Positions 42,054-51,504 of a stretch of 64,000 nucleotides of DNA are shown piece by piece. Source of the DNA: an uncultured Bacteroidales bacterium (GTDB lineage Bacteria; Bacteroidota; Bacteroidia; Bacteroidales; Muribaculaceae); the NCBI GenBank assembly GCA_902781045.1, contig CACZHT010000003.1, forward strand, positions 1 to 64,000, given 5' to 3'. A program made the translations under genes and the position numbers. Every line of letters begins with the position of its first letter. The stretch's first letter is position 1. The notes below the pieces were generated by a model. That model ran no database searches, was not told the DNA's origin, and was given only the letters and a program-made list of their open reading frames with translations.

Positions 42054-42506
42054 ATGAAAAGATTTATAATCATCGCTCTCACCATGTTCATCATGGTCAC
42101 AGCTAGTGCACAAGAAGCAATATTCAAGAAGTATGCAGGACAAGAGGGCATCAGTGTGGTCAACATTTCCAAGTCGATGCTAGGACTCATGTCAAGCAAG
42201 GCCAAGGGAAAGAAGAAAATCAAAGACTTGGCTGCTAAACTCGAACGCATACGCATACTCTCGTGCGAAAACAAGTCGTTGGTGGCCCAGGTTAAAAAAG
42301 ATGCCATGCAGTATGTGGGCAAGAAGGGATATGAGGAGCTCATGAGCACCCAGGAGGGGGAGGAGCAAGTCTATATCTTGCAGCACTCGCTCGGGGGTAA
42401 GAACTACGAGTATGTCGTGTTGAGCATCGAGAAAAACGAGGTGAGCCTCATCAACATCATCGGTCACCTCACCATCGATGAGATCAAGTCCATCTCACAG
42501 ATGTGA
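42054..42506 (+). CDS. Exported DUF4252 protein
   Basis: The 150-aa product has a signal peptide (IIIALTMFIMVTASAQ) and then FKKYAGQEGISVVNISKSML, LERIRILSC and a C-terminal NIIGHLTIDEI, which are DUF4252 features. It ends the sigma-factor operon and is followed by an intrinsic terminator. It is probably a target or partner of the signalling system; its role is unknown. Confidence 0.87.
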   Translation: MKRFIIIALTMFIMVTASAQEAIFKKYAGQEGISVVNISKSMLGLMSSKAKGKKKIKDLAAKLERIRILSCENKSLVAQVKKDAMQYVGKKGYEELMSTQEGEEQVYILQHSLGGKNYEYVVLSIEKNEVSLINIIGHLTIDEIKSISQM

Positions 42507-42529
42507 AAACCGTAACAACAGTCTGTTGT

Positions 42530-42562
42530 GTGGGCCTCGGTTCAGCCGGGGCCAGTTTTTTG
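42530..42562 (+). terminator. Intrinsic terminator
   Basis: GGCCTCGGTTC and AGCCGGGGCC form the stem, followed by AGTTTTTT. It matches the 40438-40465 terminator, including upstream GTGTGGGCCTCGG. Confidence 0.8.
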
Positions 42563-42636
42563 CCATGAAACCACAAAAAACGACAGTATCGCAAATAATT
42601 CTCAATTCTTCATTCACAATTCTCAATTTTTTGTAT

Positions 42637-42644
42637 TACCTTTG
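42637..42644 (+). promoter_or_regulatory. -7 box of the thrS operon
   Basis: TACCTTTG lies 67 nt before thrS. The leader contains a CGTGCC/GGCACG hairpin (42666-42688) that could take part in regulation. Confidence 0.55.
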
Positions 42645-42711
42645 CACGATATTTTAAAAACAGCGTCGTGCCGTCCGTAGGGCACGGCCTTAACATTATT
42701 ATATTATAGCA

Positions 42712-44646
42712 ATGATTAACATTAAATTTCCAGATGGAAACGTCAAGCAGTTTGAGGCTGGCACAACGCCCCTGCAGATTGCCGAGAGCATTAGCGCCGG
42801 GCTGGCTCGTAACATCCTGGCTGCTTCGTTGAACGATGAAGAATGGGACATCGCACGCCCCATCGACCACGATGGCGACATCAAGTTCTACAAGTGGGAG
42901 GACCCAGAGGGCAAACACGCCTTCTGGCACACGTCGGCTCACTTGTTGGCCGAGGCCTTGCAGGAACTCTACAAGGGTATCCAGTTTGGTATCGGTCCCG
43001 CCATTGAGAACGGATTTTATTACGACATCGACCCGGGCGAGAACACAATCACCAGTGCCGACTTCCCAAAAATTGAGAAGAAGATGGCCGAGCTTGTGGC
43101 CCGCAAAGAAGAAGTGGTGCGCCGCAGCATCAGCAAAGCCGATGCACTCAAGTTCTTCGGCGACGGAGGACAGACACTCAAGTGTGAGCTCATCAGCGAA
43201 CTCGAGGACGGACACATCACCACATACACACAAGGCAACTTTACCGACCTCTGCCGCGGTCCGCACATCCCCACCGTGGCGCCCATCAAGGCCATCAAGA
43301 TTCTCTCGCTCGCCGGTGCCTACTGGCGTGGCGACGAGAAACGTCCGCAGCTGGTGCGCGTCTATGGCATCACCTTCCCCAAGAAGTCGATGCTCGACGA
43401 GTACCTCGTGCTGCTCGAGGAGGCCAAAAAACGCGACCACCGCAAGATTGGCAAGGAAATGGAGCTCTTTGCCTTCTCGCCCAACGTCGGTGCCGGACTG
43501 CCGCTCTGGCTACCCAAGGGCGCCGCACTGCGCAACCGCCTGCAGGACTTCCTGGCCAAGATTCAGAAGAAGTATGGATACCAGCAGGTCATCACACCGC
43601 ACATCGGCAACAAGTTGCTCTATGTCACAAGCGGACACTATGCCAAGTACGGCAAGGACTCGTTCCAGCCCATTCACACACCTGAGGAGGACGAGGAGTA
43701 TCTGCTCAAACCCATGAACTGCCCCCACCACTGCGAGATCTACAAGACCGCGCCACGCAGCTACCGCGACCTGCCGTTGCGACTGGCCGAGTTCGGTACG
43801 GTCTACCGCTATGAGCAGAGTGGCGAGTTGCATGGACTGACACGCGTGCGCAGCTTCACGCAGGACGACGCACACCTCTTCTGCACGCCCGACCAGCTCA
43901 AACAGGAGTTCCTGGGCGTGATGGACATCATCTCGTTCATCTTCCGCATCTTCGGCTTTGAGTATGAGGCGCAGATCTCGCTCCGCGACCCCAACAATCC
44001 CGGCAAGTATGTCGGCAGCGACGAGAACTGGGAGAAGGCCGAGCGCGCCATCATCGAGGCTTGCGAGGAGAAGGGGCTCAAAGCTCGACAGGAGACCGGC
44101 GAGGCCGCATTCTACGGACCCAAGCTCGACTTCATGGTCAAGGATGCCCTGGGACGCCGCTGGCAGTTGGGCACCATCCAGGTTGACTACAACCTGCCCG
44201 AGCGTTTCGGTCTTGAGTACACCGGTGCCGACAACCTCAAGCATCGCCCGGTCATGATTCACCGTGCACCCTTCGGCTCGCTCGAGCGCTTCGTGGCTGT
44301 GTTGCTTGAGCACACTGCGGGCAAGCTGCCGTTGTGGCTAGTGCCTGACCAGTGCGTCGTGCTGCCCATCAGCGAGAAGTACAATGACTATGCTCACCAT
44401 GTGTGCCAGGTGCTCGATGAGCAGGGCGTCCGTGCTATCGTCGATGACCGCAACGAGAAGATTGGCAAGAAGATACGCGACAACGAGCTCAAGCGCATTC
44501 CTTACTTGCTGATTGTCGGTGAGAAAGAAGCTGCTGCCGAAGAAGTTTCTGTAAGAAAACAGGGCGAAGGTGACCAAGGTTCGAAAAAAATTATTACCTT
44601 TGCAGCCGATATTAACGCTGAAGTGGCTCAGATGACCAAGTTTTGA
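42712..44646 (+). CDS. thrS: Threonine--tRNA ligase
   Basis: Class II synthetase of 644 aa with the full domain set: N-terminal TGS (residues 1-60), editing domain with [12 protein letters not shown], the catalytic core ([31 protein letters not shown] landmarked by [10 protein letters not shown], and GLEYTGADN...[13 protein letters not shown]) and the C-terminal anticodon-binding domain ([20 protein letters not shown]). All conserved residues appear present. It heads the thrS-infC-rpmI-rplT cluster, which is conserved in bacteria. Confidence 0.98.
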   Translation: MINIKFPDGNVKQFEAGTTPLQIAESISAGLARNILAASLNDEEWDIARPIDHDGDIKFYKWEDPEGKHAFWHTSAHLLAEALQELYKGIQFGIGPAIENGFYYDIDPGENTITSADFPKIEKKMAELVARKEEVVRRSISKADALKFFGDGGQTLKCELISELEDGHITTYTQGNFTDLCRGPHIPTVAPIKAIKILSLAGAYWRGDEKRPQLVRVYGITFPKKSMLDEYLVLLEEAKKRDHRKIGKEMELFAFSPNVGAGLPLWLPKGAALRNRLQDFLAKIQKKYGYQQVITPHIGNKLLYVTSGHYAKYGKDSFQPIHTPEEDEEYLLKPMNCPHHCEIYKTAPRSYRDLPLRLAEFGTVYRYEQSGELHGLTRVRSFTQDDAHLFCTPDQLKQEFLGVMDIISFIFRIFGFEYEAQISLRDPNNPGKYVGSDENWEKAERAIIEACEEKGLKARQETGEAAFYGPKLDFMVKDALGRRWQLGTIQVDYNLPERFGLEYTGADNLKHRPVMIHRAPFGSLERFVAVLLEHTAGKLPLWLVPDQCVVLPISEKYNDYAHHVCQVLDEQGVRAIVDDRNEKIGKKIRDNELKRIPYLLIVGEKEAAAEEVSVRKQGEGDQGSKKIITFAADINAEVAQMTKF

Positions 44647-44704
44647 TGTTGTCAATGCTTGATTGTCAATGCTTTAGTACAATATTTACACTTAAAATTA
44701 CTTG

Positions 44705-45412
44705 ATGGAGAAAAAACCATTCTGGACGGGACCCAAGCGCCCTTCGGCCCCCGCGGGCGGAAATCAAGCTGGCCGTCGCAACAACGACCGCCGTCGTGGC
44801 GGCAAAAAAAATGACAAGGACAGCCATGCCATCAACGAGCAGATTCGTGCACGTGAGGTGAGGCTTGTCGGCGACAACGTCGAGGAGGGAATTTATCCCA
44901 CCCAACGAGCACTCAAGATTGCCGAGGAACAGGGAATGGACCTGATCGAAATCGCACCTATGGCACAGCCGCCGGTGTGCAAAATCATGGACTACCAGAA
45001 GTTCCAGTACCAGCAGCGCAAGCGTCTCAAGGAGCAGAAGGCCAAGTCAACCAAGGTGGTGGTCAAGGAAATAAGGTTCGGACCACAGACCGACGAGCAC
45101 GACTACAACTTCAAGCTCAAGCATGCCATCGGATTCCTGCAGGAAGGATGCAAGGTCAAGAGCTATGTCTTTTTCAAGGGACGATCAATCCTGTTCAAGG
45201 AGCAGGGCGAGGTGCTCCTGCTGAGATTTGCCAACGACCTTGAGGAGTACGGAAAGGTCGAGCAGATGCCCGTGCTCGAGGGCAAGCGAATGACCATCAT
45301 GCTATCGCCCAAGAAGGCTCCTGCCAAGAAGAAGGAAACTCCTGCTGGCGATGGGAACATGGAGCAGGCTGCCGGGCAAAAGACCGAGCAGACTCCAGCA
45401 AGTGATGAGTAA
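44705..45412 (+). CDS. infC: Translation initiation factor IF-3
   Basis: The 235-aa protein has the IF-3 N-domain ([20 protein letters not shown] and [18 protein letters not shown]) and the C-domain ([33 protein letters not shown]). An N-terminal Arg/Lys/Gly-rich tail and a C-terminal Lys/Glu/Thr tail exceed the ~180 aa of E. coli and are usual in Bacteroidetes. I use the ATG at 44705, not the preceding TTG. It lies between thrS and rpmI. Confidence 0.96.
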   Translation: MEKKPFWTGPKRPSAPAGGNQAGRRNNDRRRGGKKNDKDSHAINEQIRAREVRLVGDNVEEGIYPTQRALKIAEEQGMDLIEIAPMAQPPVCKIMDYQKFQYQQRKRLKEQKAKSTKVVVKEIRFGPQTDEHDYNFKLKHAIGFLQEGCKVKSYVFFKGRSILFKEQGEVLLLRFANDLEEYGKVEQMPVLEGKRMTIMLSPKKAPAKKKETPAGDGNMEQAAGQKTEQTPASDE

Positions 45413-45484
45413 AACCAGAGGACAACGAGTGCTCCGAGCCGTCTGAGGTCTCCGAGTCCTCTGAAACACAAAACCGAAAGAAAA

Positions 45485-45516
45485 GGGGCATCAGGCTGGG
45501 TAAGTGCCTGGTCCCC
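45485..45516 (+). promoter_or_regulatory. Hairpin in the rpmI leader
   Basis: GGGGCATCAGGC and GCCTGGTCCCC form a stem with a small internal asymmetry, 38 nt before rpmI. Ribosomal protein operons of this type are often autoregulated by L20 through leader structures; this is an inference from position only. Confidence 0.4.
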
Positions 45517-45554
45517 GGTAATTAATAACTACTCTTTTTTTAATAACAAACAAA

Positions 45555-45749
45555 ATGCCGAAAATTAAAACTAATTCCGGTGCCAAAAAAAGGTTCACCT
45601 TTACCGGAACAGGGAAGATTAAAAGAAAACATGCTTACAAGAGTCACATCTTGACTAAGAAGACCAAGAAGCAGAAGAGAAACCTCACCCGCATCAGCAT
45701 CGTCGATGTCGACAACCTGAAGTCGGTGCGCCAGCTGCTCGTCAAGTAA
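45555..45749 (+). CDS. rpmI: 50S ribosomal protein L35
   Basis: The 64-aa basic protein ([20 protein letters not shown] ... KRNL) has the normal length and the KTxSGAKKRF signature of L35. It lies between infC and rplT. Confidence 0.97.
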   Translation: MPKIKTNSGAKKRFTFTGTGKIKRKHAYKSHILTKKTKKQKRNLTRISIVDVDNLKSVRQLLVK

Positions 45750-45882
45750 AACGACGACTACAGCAGGCTCTCACTTTTAATCCGCAGAGATTTTTAACAT
45801 TTTTCTATTAACCGATTGACCAGCTCAAAGCGCATCAACCCCGTGTGGGACACTGCCGCTGGCAGTCAAAACTGTTTTTAAA

Positions 45883-46233
45883 ATGCCAAGATCAGTTAAT
45901 CACGTAGCTTCTAGAGCTAAACGCAAGAAAATCTTAAAACTTACAAGAGGTTACTTCGGCGCTCGCAAGAACGTCTGGACCGTCGCCAAGAACACTTGGG
46001 AGAAGGGTCTCACCTACGCTTATGCCGACCGTAAGAAGAAAAAACGCAACTTCCGCTCGCTGTGGATTCAGCGCATCAACGCTGCTGCACGCATGGAGGA
46101 CCTCTCTTACAGCAAGCTCATGGGCATGATTCACAAGGCAGGAATCGAAATCAACCGCAAGGTGCTCGCCGACCTGGCTATGAACAACCCCGAGGCTTTC
46201 AAGGCTATCGTCGAGAAGGCCAAGAACGCTTAA
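45883..46233 (+). CDS. rplT: 50S ribosomal protein L20
   Basis: The 116-aa protein has the L20 signature ([20 protein letters not shown], then [16 protein letters not shown] and [20 protein letters not shown]). It binds 23S rRNA early in assembly. An intrinsic terminator ends the operon 25 nt downstream. The 133-bp gap before it holds a CTGCC/GGCAG hairpin near 45851-45868. Confidence 0.98.
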   Translation: MPRSVNHVASRAKRKKILKLTRGYFGARKNVWTVAKNTWEKGLTYAYADRKKKKRNFRSLWIQRINAAARMEDLSYSKLMGMIHKAGIEINRKVLADLAMNNPEAFKAIVEKAKNA

Positions 46234-46257
46234 CTGTCAGCTGAGTACTGACCTCGG

Positions 46258-46293
46258 AAAACGCCCTGGCATAAACCCGGGGCGTTTTTTTTT
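46258..46293 (+). terminator. Intrinsic terminator of thrS-infC-rpmI-rplT
   Basis: AACGCCC and GGGCGTT form the core of the stem, followed by nine T residues. Confidence 0.92.
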
Positions 46294-46303
46294 ACGCAAA
46301 AGC

Positions 46304-46334
46304 TTGCACAGTTCTGAAAAAAGCAGTACTTTTG
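46304..46334 (+). promoter_or_regulatory. Promoter of a possible small RNA
   Basis: TTG (46304-46306), a 20-nt spacer and TACTTTTG (46327-46334) match the consensus, but no plausible CDS follows directly. Confidence 0.55.
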
Positions 46335-46340
46335 CAATGG

Positions 46341-46509
46341 ATTTCTAAGTTCAAACTCACAGTCCACATCAAAGTAGATCGGGATACTCTTCAAATTTTT
46401 ATGAAATGCCGAGATCGGTATTCATGCCAATGGCGGGCCTCGACCGAAAGGTGTTCACTTGTTGAACCGGAGGATTACAAAGGTATGAATGCTCTCAAAT
46501 CCTGTTTTT
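46341..46509 (+). ncRNA. Candidate small RNA
   Basis: About 170 nt lie between a good promoter and a terminator-like end (AGGATT/AATCCT stem around 46471-46501, then GTTTTTTT). The region has no convincing reading frame. A second promoter (46645-46652) drives the next gene, so this transcript seems separate. Expression is not proven by the sequence. Confidence 0.35.
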
Positions 46510-46644
46510 TTCGGAGTTTCATCACATCCTTTGGTGTGGCTTTTCAAAAGCAAGGGGCGGCGCTCAGTGGGTGCCGACCCTTGACTTTTTTCAACTTGAT
46601 GACATTTTCTCAGTGTTTTTGTCATGTCAAAGCGCTTTTTTTAC

Positions 46645-46652
46645 TACTTTTG
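46645..46652 (+). promoter_or_regulatory. -7 box of the DUF1599 gene
   Basis: TACTTTTG lies 24 nt before the ATG at 46677, with a TTTG (46618-46621) 23 nt upstream. Confidence 0.6.
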
Positions 46653-46676
46653 CCAATTAATTCGATAAAATAGAAT

Positions 46677-47222
46677 ATGAGCAAAACCAACCAACAATAT
46701 GACCAGGTCGTGGCACAGTGCCGCGAGCTTTTTGTCGCCAAGATGAAAGACTATGGACCCACTTGGCGAATACTCAGACCACAGACGCTAACCGACCAAA
46801 TGTTCATCAAGGCCAAACGCATCAGAACACTGGAGCTGAACAAGGTGAGCAGGGTGGGAGAGGACATCTGGCCCGAGTATGTCGGCATCATAAACTATGG
46901 TGTCATGGGGCTCATTCAGCTCCAACTCGGCTTTGCCGACAAGATTGACATCACCAGCGACAAAGCACTTGAACTGTATGACCAATATCTGGCGCAGACC
47001 AAGGAACTCATGAACCGCAAGAACGCCGACTATGGCGAGGCATGGCGAGACATGCGGGTGTCCAGCTATACCGACTTCATCCTGAACAAGATTGAGCGGG
47101 TCAAGGAAATCGAGGACCACGATGGCAAGACGATGGTCAGCGAGGGCATAGATGCCAACTACCAGGACATCATCAACTATGCAGTTTTTGCACTCATCAA
47201 GCACAATGAGCAACAACAATGA
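46677..47222 (+). CDS. DUF1599 domain protein
   Basis: The 181-aa protein contains two related halves (CRELFVAKMKDYGPTWRIL and TKELMNRKNADYGEAWRDM), each ending in an I-x-N-Y-x-V/A segment. That is the DUF1599 layout. Similar folds bind nucleotides in the MazG-like group, but the activity is not established. It overlaps the DoxX-like gene by 17 nt, and tpiA follows, an arrangement I recall as common in Bacteroidales. Confidence 0.92.
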   Translation: MSKTNQQYDQVVAQCRELFVAKMKDYGPTWRILRPQTLTDQMFIKAKRIRTLELNKVSRVGEDIWPEYVGIINYGVMGLIQLQLGFADKIDITSDKALELYDQYLAQTKELMNRKNADYGEAWRDMRVSSYTDFILNKIERVKEIEDHDGKTMVSEGIDANYQDIINYAVFALIKHNEQQQ

Positions 47223-48588
47223 CAACCGTGACCAGAGCATGCCATGGGTGGTGACGGCAGTAGTGCTGCTCATGCGGCTGGTGGTGGGCGCGACATTTAT
47301 CTTCTCGGGGTTTGCCAAGGCTGTCGACCCATGGGGCACCTGCTACAAGGTCACCGAATACTTGCTCACACTGGGGTGGGACAGCATGGCCGGACAGGCC
47401 CTGCTCATAGCGTTCGCACTGCCAGCGGTCGAGCTGATGCTGGGCGTGGCTATCGTTGTCGGGGCCTACCGTCGCAGCGCACCCGTGGGGGTGCTGATCA
47501 TGATGGCGGTCATGCTGCCGCTCACCCTGTGGCTGGCCACGACCAATGCCGTGCCCGACTGTGGATGCTTCGGCGACGCAATCGTGCTCACCAACTGGGC
47601 CACTTTCGGCAAGAACCTCCTGCTCACTATGGGAGCGCTGTTCTTGCTGTGCTTTGGCCGCAAGGTGCCGGGAGTCTTCGGACCGGCCGTGCAGTGGATG
47701 GTCATGGCGGCAACATTTGCCGCAACCATGGCCATTGCTCTGCCGGGCTACTTCACCCAGCCACTGATTGACTTCCGCCCCTTCAAGCTGGGCACCAGAC
47801 TGGTGAGTGCCCAGCCCTCGACCAGCGACCAAGACTACCTATTTATATATGAGAAGGACGGGCGGCAGCAAGAGTTCACCATCGACAGTGTGCCCGACGA
47901 GGCCGACGGGTGGACATTTGTCGACAGACGCGAGGTGCCTGGCAAGCCCTCACCGGTGACCACTGGGGCTCGCGCCATCGCGGTCACCGACCATGGCGCA
48001 GATGCCGCCGATGACATGCTGGCCGCCGACAGTGTGATGCTGATTCTCTTCCCCGACCTGCCACAGGTGAGCATCGCCTCTACGTTTGTCATCAACGAGC
48101 TTACTGACAAGGCACGACGGCAGGGAGCGCAAGTCTACGGCCTCACCAGCGCCACTGACGGGCAGATTGCCGAGTGGACCGACATCTCCATGGCCAGCTA
48201 TCCCATGCTCGTGGCCGATGACTCCGACATCAAGATGATGGCCAGGGGCAACCCGGCGGTGGTCTATCTGCACAACGACACCATCAGATGGAAGCGCACA
48301 CTGGGGTCTATCAGTGCCGAGGGCATACACAGCCCTGAAGTGGACGTGAGCCACATGGGCGACGACATGAAACCTGCACCCTACATGAGGCGTGTGGCTA
48401 TGGCCTACGTCTTGGCGTTGTTGGCCATACTCGTGCTCAACCGCACACATCTGCTTGTCAGACCACTGTTCGCTCGCAAGCTCAGAAAATCCGGAGCCTC
48501 TGCCGACTGCAGTGAATCTGGTGCCTCTAGCTCCTCGAGTGCTTCTAGTGAAGCTAGTGAATCTAGCCCCTCTAATGATACTGAATAA
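47206..48588 (+). CDS. DoxX/MauE-like membrane protein (BT_3928 family)
   Basis: The 460-aa product has four hydrophobic segments at the N terminus ([42 protein letters not shown]), a CGCFGD motif in the loop ([11 protein letters not shown]), a periplasmic region, and one more membrane segment near residue 405 ([15 protein letters not shown]). The C terminus is almost pure Ser/Ala/Glu. DoxX/MauE proteins act in redox steps; the Cys pair supports that loosely. I start at 47206, inside the end of the DUF1599 gene. Confidence 0.85.
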   Translation: MSNNNDNRDQSMPWVVTAVVLLMRLVVGATFIFSGFAKAVDPWGTCYKVTEYLLTLGWDSMAGQALLIAFALPAVELMLGVAIVVGAYRRSAPVGVLIMMAVMLPLTLWLATTNAVPDCGCFGDAIVLTNWATFGKNLLLTMGALFLLCFGRKVPGVFGPAVQWMVMAATFAATMAIALPGYFTQPLIDFRPFKLGTRLVSAQPSTSDQDYLFIYEKDGRQQEFTIDSVPDEADGWTFVDRREVPGKPSPVTTGARAIAVTDHGADAADDMLAADSVMLILFPDLPQVSIASTFVINELTDKARRQGAQVYGLTSATDGQIAEWTDISMASYPMLVADDSDIKMMARGNPAVVYLHNDTIRWKRTLGSISAEGIHSPEVDVSHMGDDMKPAPYMRRVAMAYVLALLAILVLNRTHLLVRPLFARKLRKSGASADCSESGASSSSSASSEASESSPSNDTE

Positions 48589-48626
48589 ATAACAATATTT
48601 TAATTACACTCAAACCAACAACAAAA

Positions 48627-49385
48627 ATGAGAAAGAACATTGTTGCGGGCAACTGGAAGATGAACACCACCGTGCCCGAGGGCGTACAGCTCGCCAAGGA
48701 AGTGTGCCAGGCTGTGGCACAGACACCCGGCATCAAGTGCGAAGTCATCGTCGGAGTGCCATTCACTCATCTCACCGCAGTCAACGAGGTCATCGACAAG
48801 AACTATGTCGGGCTGGCAGCAGAGAACTGCGCCGACCACGTCAAGGGCGCATACACGGGCGAGGTCTCAGCACCCATGGTCGCCTCCACCGGAGCCAACT
48901 ATGTCATCCTGGGGCACAGCGAGCGTCGCGGATACTACAACGAGACCATCGAGATGCTCAAGACCAAGGTCGACCTCGCGCTCGAGGCCGGACTGAAGGT
49001 AATCTTCTGCTGTGGAGAGAGCCTCGAGGAACGCAAAGCCGGTACCCACTTCGATGTCATCAAGAACGAAATCGTCGGTTCGCTCTTCCACCTCACGGCC
49101 GAGCAGATGGCGAGTATTGTCATCGCCTACGAGCCCATCTGGGCCATCGGCACAGGTGAGACGGCTACCAGCGACCAGGCACAGGAGATACACGCCTTCA
49201 TTCGTGGGCTGCTCAGCGAGCAGTATGGCCATCAGGTGGCCGATGACATGACCATCCTCTATGGCGGGAGCTGCAAGCCCGGCAACGCGCCCGAGCTCTT
49301 CGCCAAGCCTGACATCGACGGCGGGCTCATCGGTGGGGCATCGCTCAAGTGCGCCGACTTCATGGGCATCGTCACTGCATTCTGA
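48627..49385 (+). CDS. tpiA: Triosephosphate isomerase
   Basis: Glycolytic interconversion of dihydroxyacetone phosphate and glyceraldehyde-3-phosphate. The 252-aa enzyme has GNWKMN (substrate Lys), ILGHSERR (His electrophile), and [10 protein letters not shown] (catalytic Glu), plus [14 protein letters not shown]. Length is normal. It follows the DoxX-like gene by 38 nt and probably shares a transcript. Confidence 0.98.
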   Translation: MRKNIVAGNWKMNTTVPEGVQLAKEVCQAVAQTPGIKCEVIVGVPFTHLTAVNEVIDKNYVGLAAENCADHVKGAYTGEVSAPMVASTGANYVILGHSERRGYYNETIEMLKTKVDLALEAGLKVIFCCGESLEERKAGTHFDVIKNEIVGSLFHLTAEQMASIVIAYEPIWAIGTGETATSDQAQEIHAFIRGLLSEQYGHQVADDMTILYGGSCKPGNAPELFAKPDIDGGLIGGASLKCADFMGIVTAF

Positions 49386-49424
49386 ACCACATAAATCCGT
49401 GAAAAAGAACGGATGTTAAACAAA

Positions 49425-49468
49425 AATTTGGCCACAAAGATAAATTGTACTACCTTTGTGGCCAAATT
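49425..49468 (+). promoter_or_regulatory. Promoter within a 15-bp perfect inverted repeat
   Basis: TTTG (49427-49430), 20 nt, TACCTTTG (49451-49458) is a perfect promoter for the SPOR gene. The arms AATTTGGCCACAAAG (49425-49439) and CTTTGTGGCCAAATT (49454-49468) are perfect inverted repeats, so both boxes lie inside the palindrome arms. Confidence 0.8.
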
Positions 49469-49484
49469 CATTATTGACAACCCT

Positions 49485-50081
49485 ATGGCTCTTTTCAGAC
49501 ACATTCGCTTCATCGTCGTGGCCATGATGGTCATGACCATCGTTGCTGCAGCCGCGCAGACCAAGGGCGACATCACTGCCCGCATACAACGCAAGGCCAA
49601 GGTCACAGTCAAGGCTCCAGAGGCACTGGCCAACAGAAGCAACAACGAGCTCAACCGAGACAACACCAAGCGCACGAACAAGAACGACGAGGTCGACGCA
49701 ACCAACCTCGACGACGCCAAGGAAAAGAAAGAGGACAAAAAGGAAGACAAGCGAGACGAGGTCAGGCCACCGAAGCGCAGCCACACTACACAGCAGTCCA
49801 TACAGGCAAGAGGCGTGGGATACCGCATTCAGGCCTATAGCGACAACAGCGGAAACAATGCCAAGGCCGCCGCACAGCAGCGAGCCAGAGCCATTGCAAT
49901 GAAATTCCCGCAATATCGCTCATACATCAGCTACAATGCGCCATCGTGGCGACTGCGCATCGGCGACTTCAAGAACCAGGAAGAAGCCCAGAGGGCACTG
50001 CAGCGAGTCAGAGCGGCATTCCCAGCCTATGGGCGCGAGATGATCATCGTGCGCGACCGCATCAACGTCTGGGGTAATTAA
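49485..50081 (+). CDS. Exported SPOR-domain protein
   Basis: The 198-aa protein starts at 49485 (MALFRHIRFIVVAMMVMTIV), because the promoter at 49425-49458 excludes the longer frame. After the signal sequence comes a long charged stretch rich in Lys, Asp and Glu (residues about 40-115). The C-terminal SPOR-like domain reads GVGYRIQAYSDNSGNNAKAA ... SYNAPSWRLRIGDFKNQEEAQRALQRV. SPOR domains bind denuded peptidoglycan at division sites. folE begins 18 nt downstream. Confidence 0.88.
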   Translation: MALFRHIRFIVVAMMVMTIVAAAAQTKGDITARIQRKAKVTVKAPEALANRSNNELNRDNTKRTNKNDEVDATNLDDAKEKKEDKKEDKRDEVRPPKRSHTTQQSIQARGVGYRIQAYSDNSGNNAKAAAQQRARAIAMKFPQYRSYISYNAPSWRLRIGDFKNQEEAQRALQRVRAAFPAYGREMIIVRDRINVWGN

Positions 50082-50099
50082 TCGTTAAGTTAAAGCACA

Positions 50100-50675
50100 A
50101 TGAAAAGCATCAATATGGATCCTGAGCTCGTCGAGCAAATCGCCGAGCACTACAGGGCTATCATACAACTCATCGGCGAGGACCCAGAGCGCGAAGGGCT
50201 GGTCAAGACACCCACTCGCGCGGCAAAGGCACTGCTCGAGAACACAAGGGGATATGACGAAAGCCCCGCACAAATCCTGCAAGCTGCCATGTTCGATCAC
50301 GATGGAAGCGAAATCGTCATTGTCAAGGACATCGAGTTCTACTCGCTGTGCGAGCACCACCTCCTGCCATTCTTCGGAAAAATCTCAATCGGATACATTC
50401 CTGACGGACAAATCGTGGGGCTAAGCAAGCTGGGGCGAATTGTAGACTCGTTCTCGCGACAGTTCCAGGTGCAGGAGCGCCTCACAGCCGAAATCTGCGA
50501 CCTGCTCTGCCAGGAACTCTCTGGCGATGTCATCGTCATCTGCGAAGCACAGCACATGTGCATGAAGATGAGGGGAGTAGAGAAGCAAGGAGCTACTACC
50601 GTCACCATGCAGTATCGGGGAGAGTTTCAGGAAAATCCCGACCTCAGAGCCGAGTTTCTGGCACTCTGCAAATAA
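50100..50675 (+). CDS. folE: GTP cyclohydrolase I
   Basis: Catalyses the first step of tetrahydrofolate (or queuosine/biopterin) synthesis from GTP. The 191-aa protein has the zinc and active-site motifs: SLCEHHLLPFFGK, YIPDGQIVGLSKLGRIVD and EAQHMCMKMRGVEKQGA. All family residues appear intact. It follows the SPOR gene by 18 nt. Confidence 0.97.
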   Translation: MKSINMDPELVEQIAEHYRAIIQLIGEDPEREGLVKTPTRAAKALLENTRGYDESPAQILQAAMFDHDGSEIVIVKDIEFYSLCEHHLLPFFGKISIGYIPDGQIVGLSKLGRIVDSFSRQFQVQERLTAEICDLLCQELSGDVIVICEAQHMCMKMRGVEKQGATTVTMQYRGEFQENPDLRAEFLALCK

Positions 50676-50711
50676 AAAAATCAAAAAAAACTGTTTTTTT
50701 CGGCAAAAAAT

Positions 50712-50742
50712 TTTGTCGGTTCAGAAAATAGCAGTAATTTTG
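50712..50742 (+). promoter_or_regulatory. Promoter of the tRNA operon
   Basis: TTTG (50712-50715), 19 nt, TAATTTTG (50735-50742). The predicted start near 50749 precedes the first tRNA by about 30 nt. Confidence 0.8.
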
Positions 50743-50781
50743 CATCCGCATTTGGGAAACAACCCCACAGTGCTCATGATT

Positions 50782-50854
50782 GCGACAGTAGCTCAGTTGG
50801 TAGAGCGCGACCTTGCCAAGGTCGAGGTCGCGGGTCCGAGTCCCGTCTGTCGCT
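50782..50854 (+). tRNA. tRNA-Gly(GCC), copy 1
   Basis: A 73-nt cloverleaf with acceptor GCGACAG/CTGTCGC, D arm AGCTCAGTTGGTAGAGC, anticodon loop CTTGCCAA and T arm GGGTCCGAGTCCC. The 3' CCA is not encoded. Confidence 0.97.
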
Positions 50855-50881
50855 CAAACAAAGAGTTCTCTTAATTGATTT

Positions 50882-50954
50882 GCGACAGTAGCTCAGTTGG
50901 TAGAGCGCGACCTTGCCAAGGTCGAGGTCGCGGGTCCGAGTCCCGTCTGTCGCT
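50882..50954 (+). tRNA. tRNA-Gly(GCC), copy 2
   Basis: Identical to copy 1 through its 73 nt. No encoded CCA. Confidence 0.97.
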
Positions 50955-50965
50955 CAACAACAATT

Positions 50966-51038
50966 GCGACAATAGCTCAGTTGGTAGAGCGCGACCTTGC
51001 CAAGGTCGAGGTCGCGGGTCCGAGTCCCGTTTGTCGCT
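50966..51038 (+). tRNA. tRNA-Gly(GCC), copy 3
   Basis: Differs from copies 1 and 2 only at the seventh acceptor pair: GCGACAA pairs with TTGTCGC, a compensatory change. No encoded CCA. Confidence 0.97.
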
Positions 51039-51052
51039 CAACATGATGAATT

Positions 51053-51139
51053 GTCCAGGTGGTGGAATTGGTAGACACGCTACTTTGAGGGGGTAGTGGC
51101 CGTAGGGCTGTGTGAGTTCGAATCTCATCTTGGACACCA
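51053..51139 (+). tRNA. tRNA-Leu(GAG)
   Basis: A type II tRNA with a long variable arm. Acceptor GTCCAGG pairs with CTTGGAC, anticodon stem CTACT/GGTAG holds loop TTGAGGG (anticodon GAG), and the T loop has GTTCGAATC. CCA is encoded at 51137-51139, unlike the three Gly tRNAs. Confidence 0.96.
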
Positions 51140-51141
51140 TT

Positions 51142-51195
51142 AGGAAGTGATAGCAAGTTGCAACGCAACAAGTTATCACTTCCTTCTTTTGTTTT
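51142..51195 (+). terminator. Terminator of the tRNA operon
   Basis: AGGAAGTGATA (51142-51152) and TATCACTTCCT (51174-51184) form a perfect 11-bp stem with an inner GTTGC/GCAAC stem, followed by TCTTTTGTTTT. The ~310 bp to 51504 shows no gene or clear signal. Confidence 0.85.
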
Positions 51196-51504
51196 GCCCC
51201 ATATTTTACCCCATATTCCCCATTTTTTATCATAATTTATCGACTGTTATCGGCGATTTTCTCACCTGTGGGCAAGCCCCTATCATCTACTATCTTTCCC
51301 TAACATTTCGACTCTTTCCTCATCTCCCTATCGATAAATCCCAATAGGCTCATTTTCTGAAATGGTCATAGAGCAAAAAGGAGACAAACTGAATTGCCTC
51401 CTTTAAATGTGTGTTTTTCTGTTCAGTTATCTTGCCAGTTCATGGCGCATTCTCAAGGTGAAGATTGCTATCGCAACTGCGACCATCCATTGGTGTAATC
51501 ATTA

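Noticed and set aside
46332-46673. 113-aa plus-strand frame before the DUF1599 gene
   Set aside because: Starts with a TTG inside a -7 promoter box and has no protein-like features.
50871-51233. 120-aa and shorter frames over the tRNA genes
   Set aside because: They translate the tandem tRNA-Gly genes and are false.
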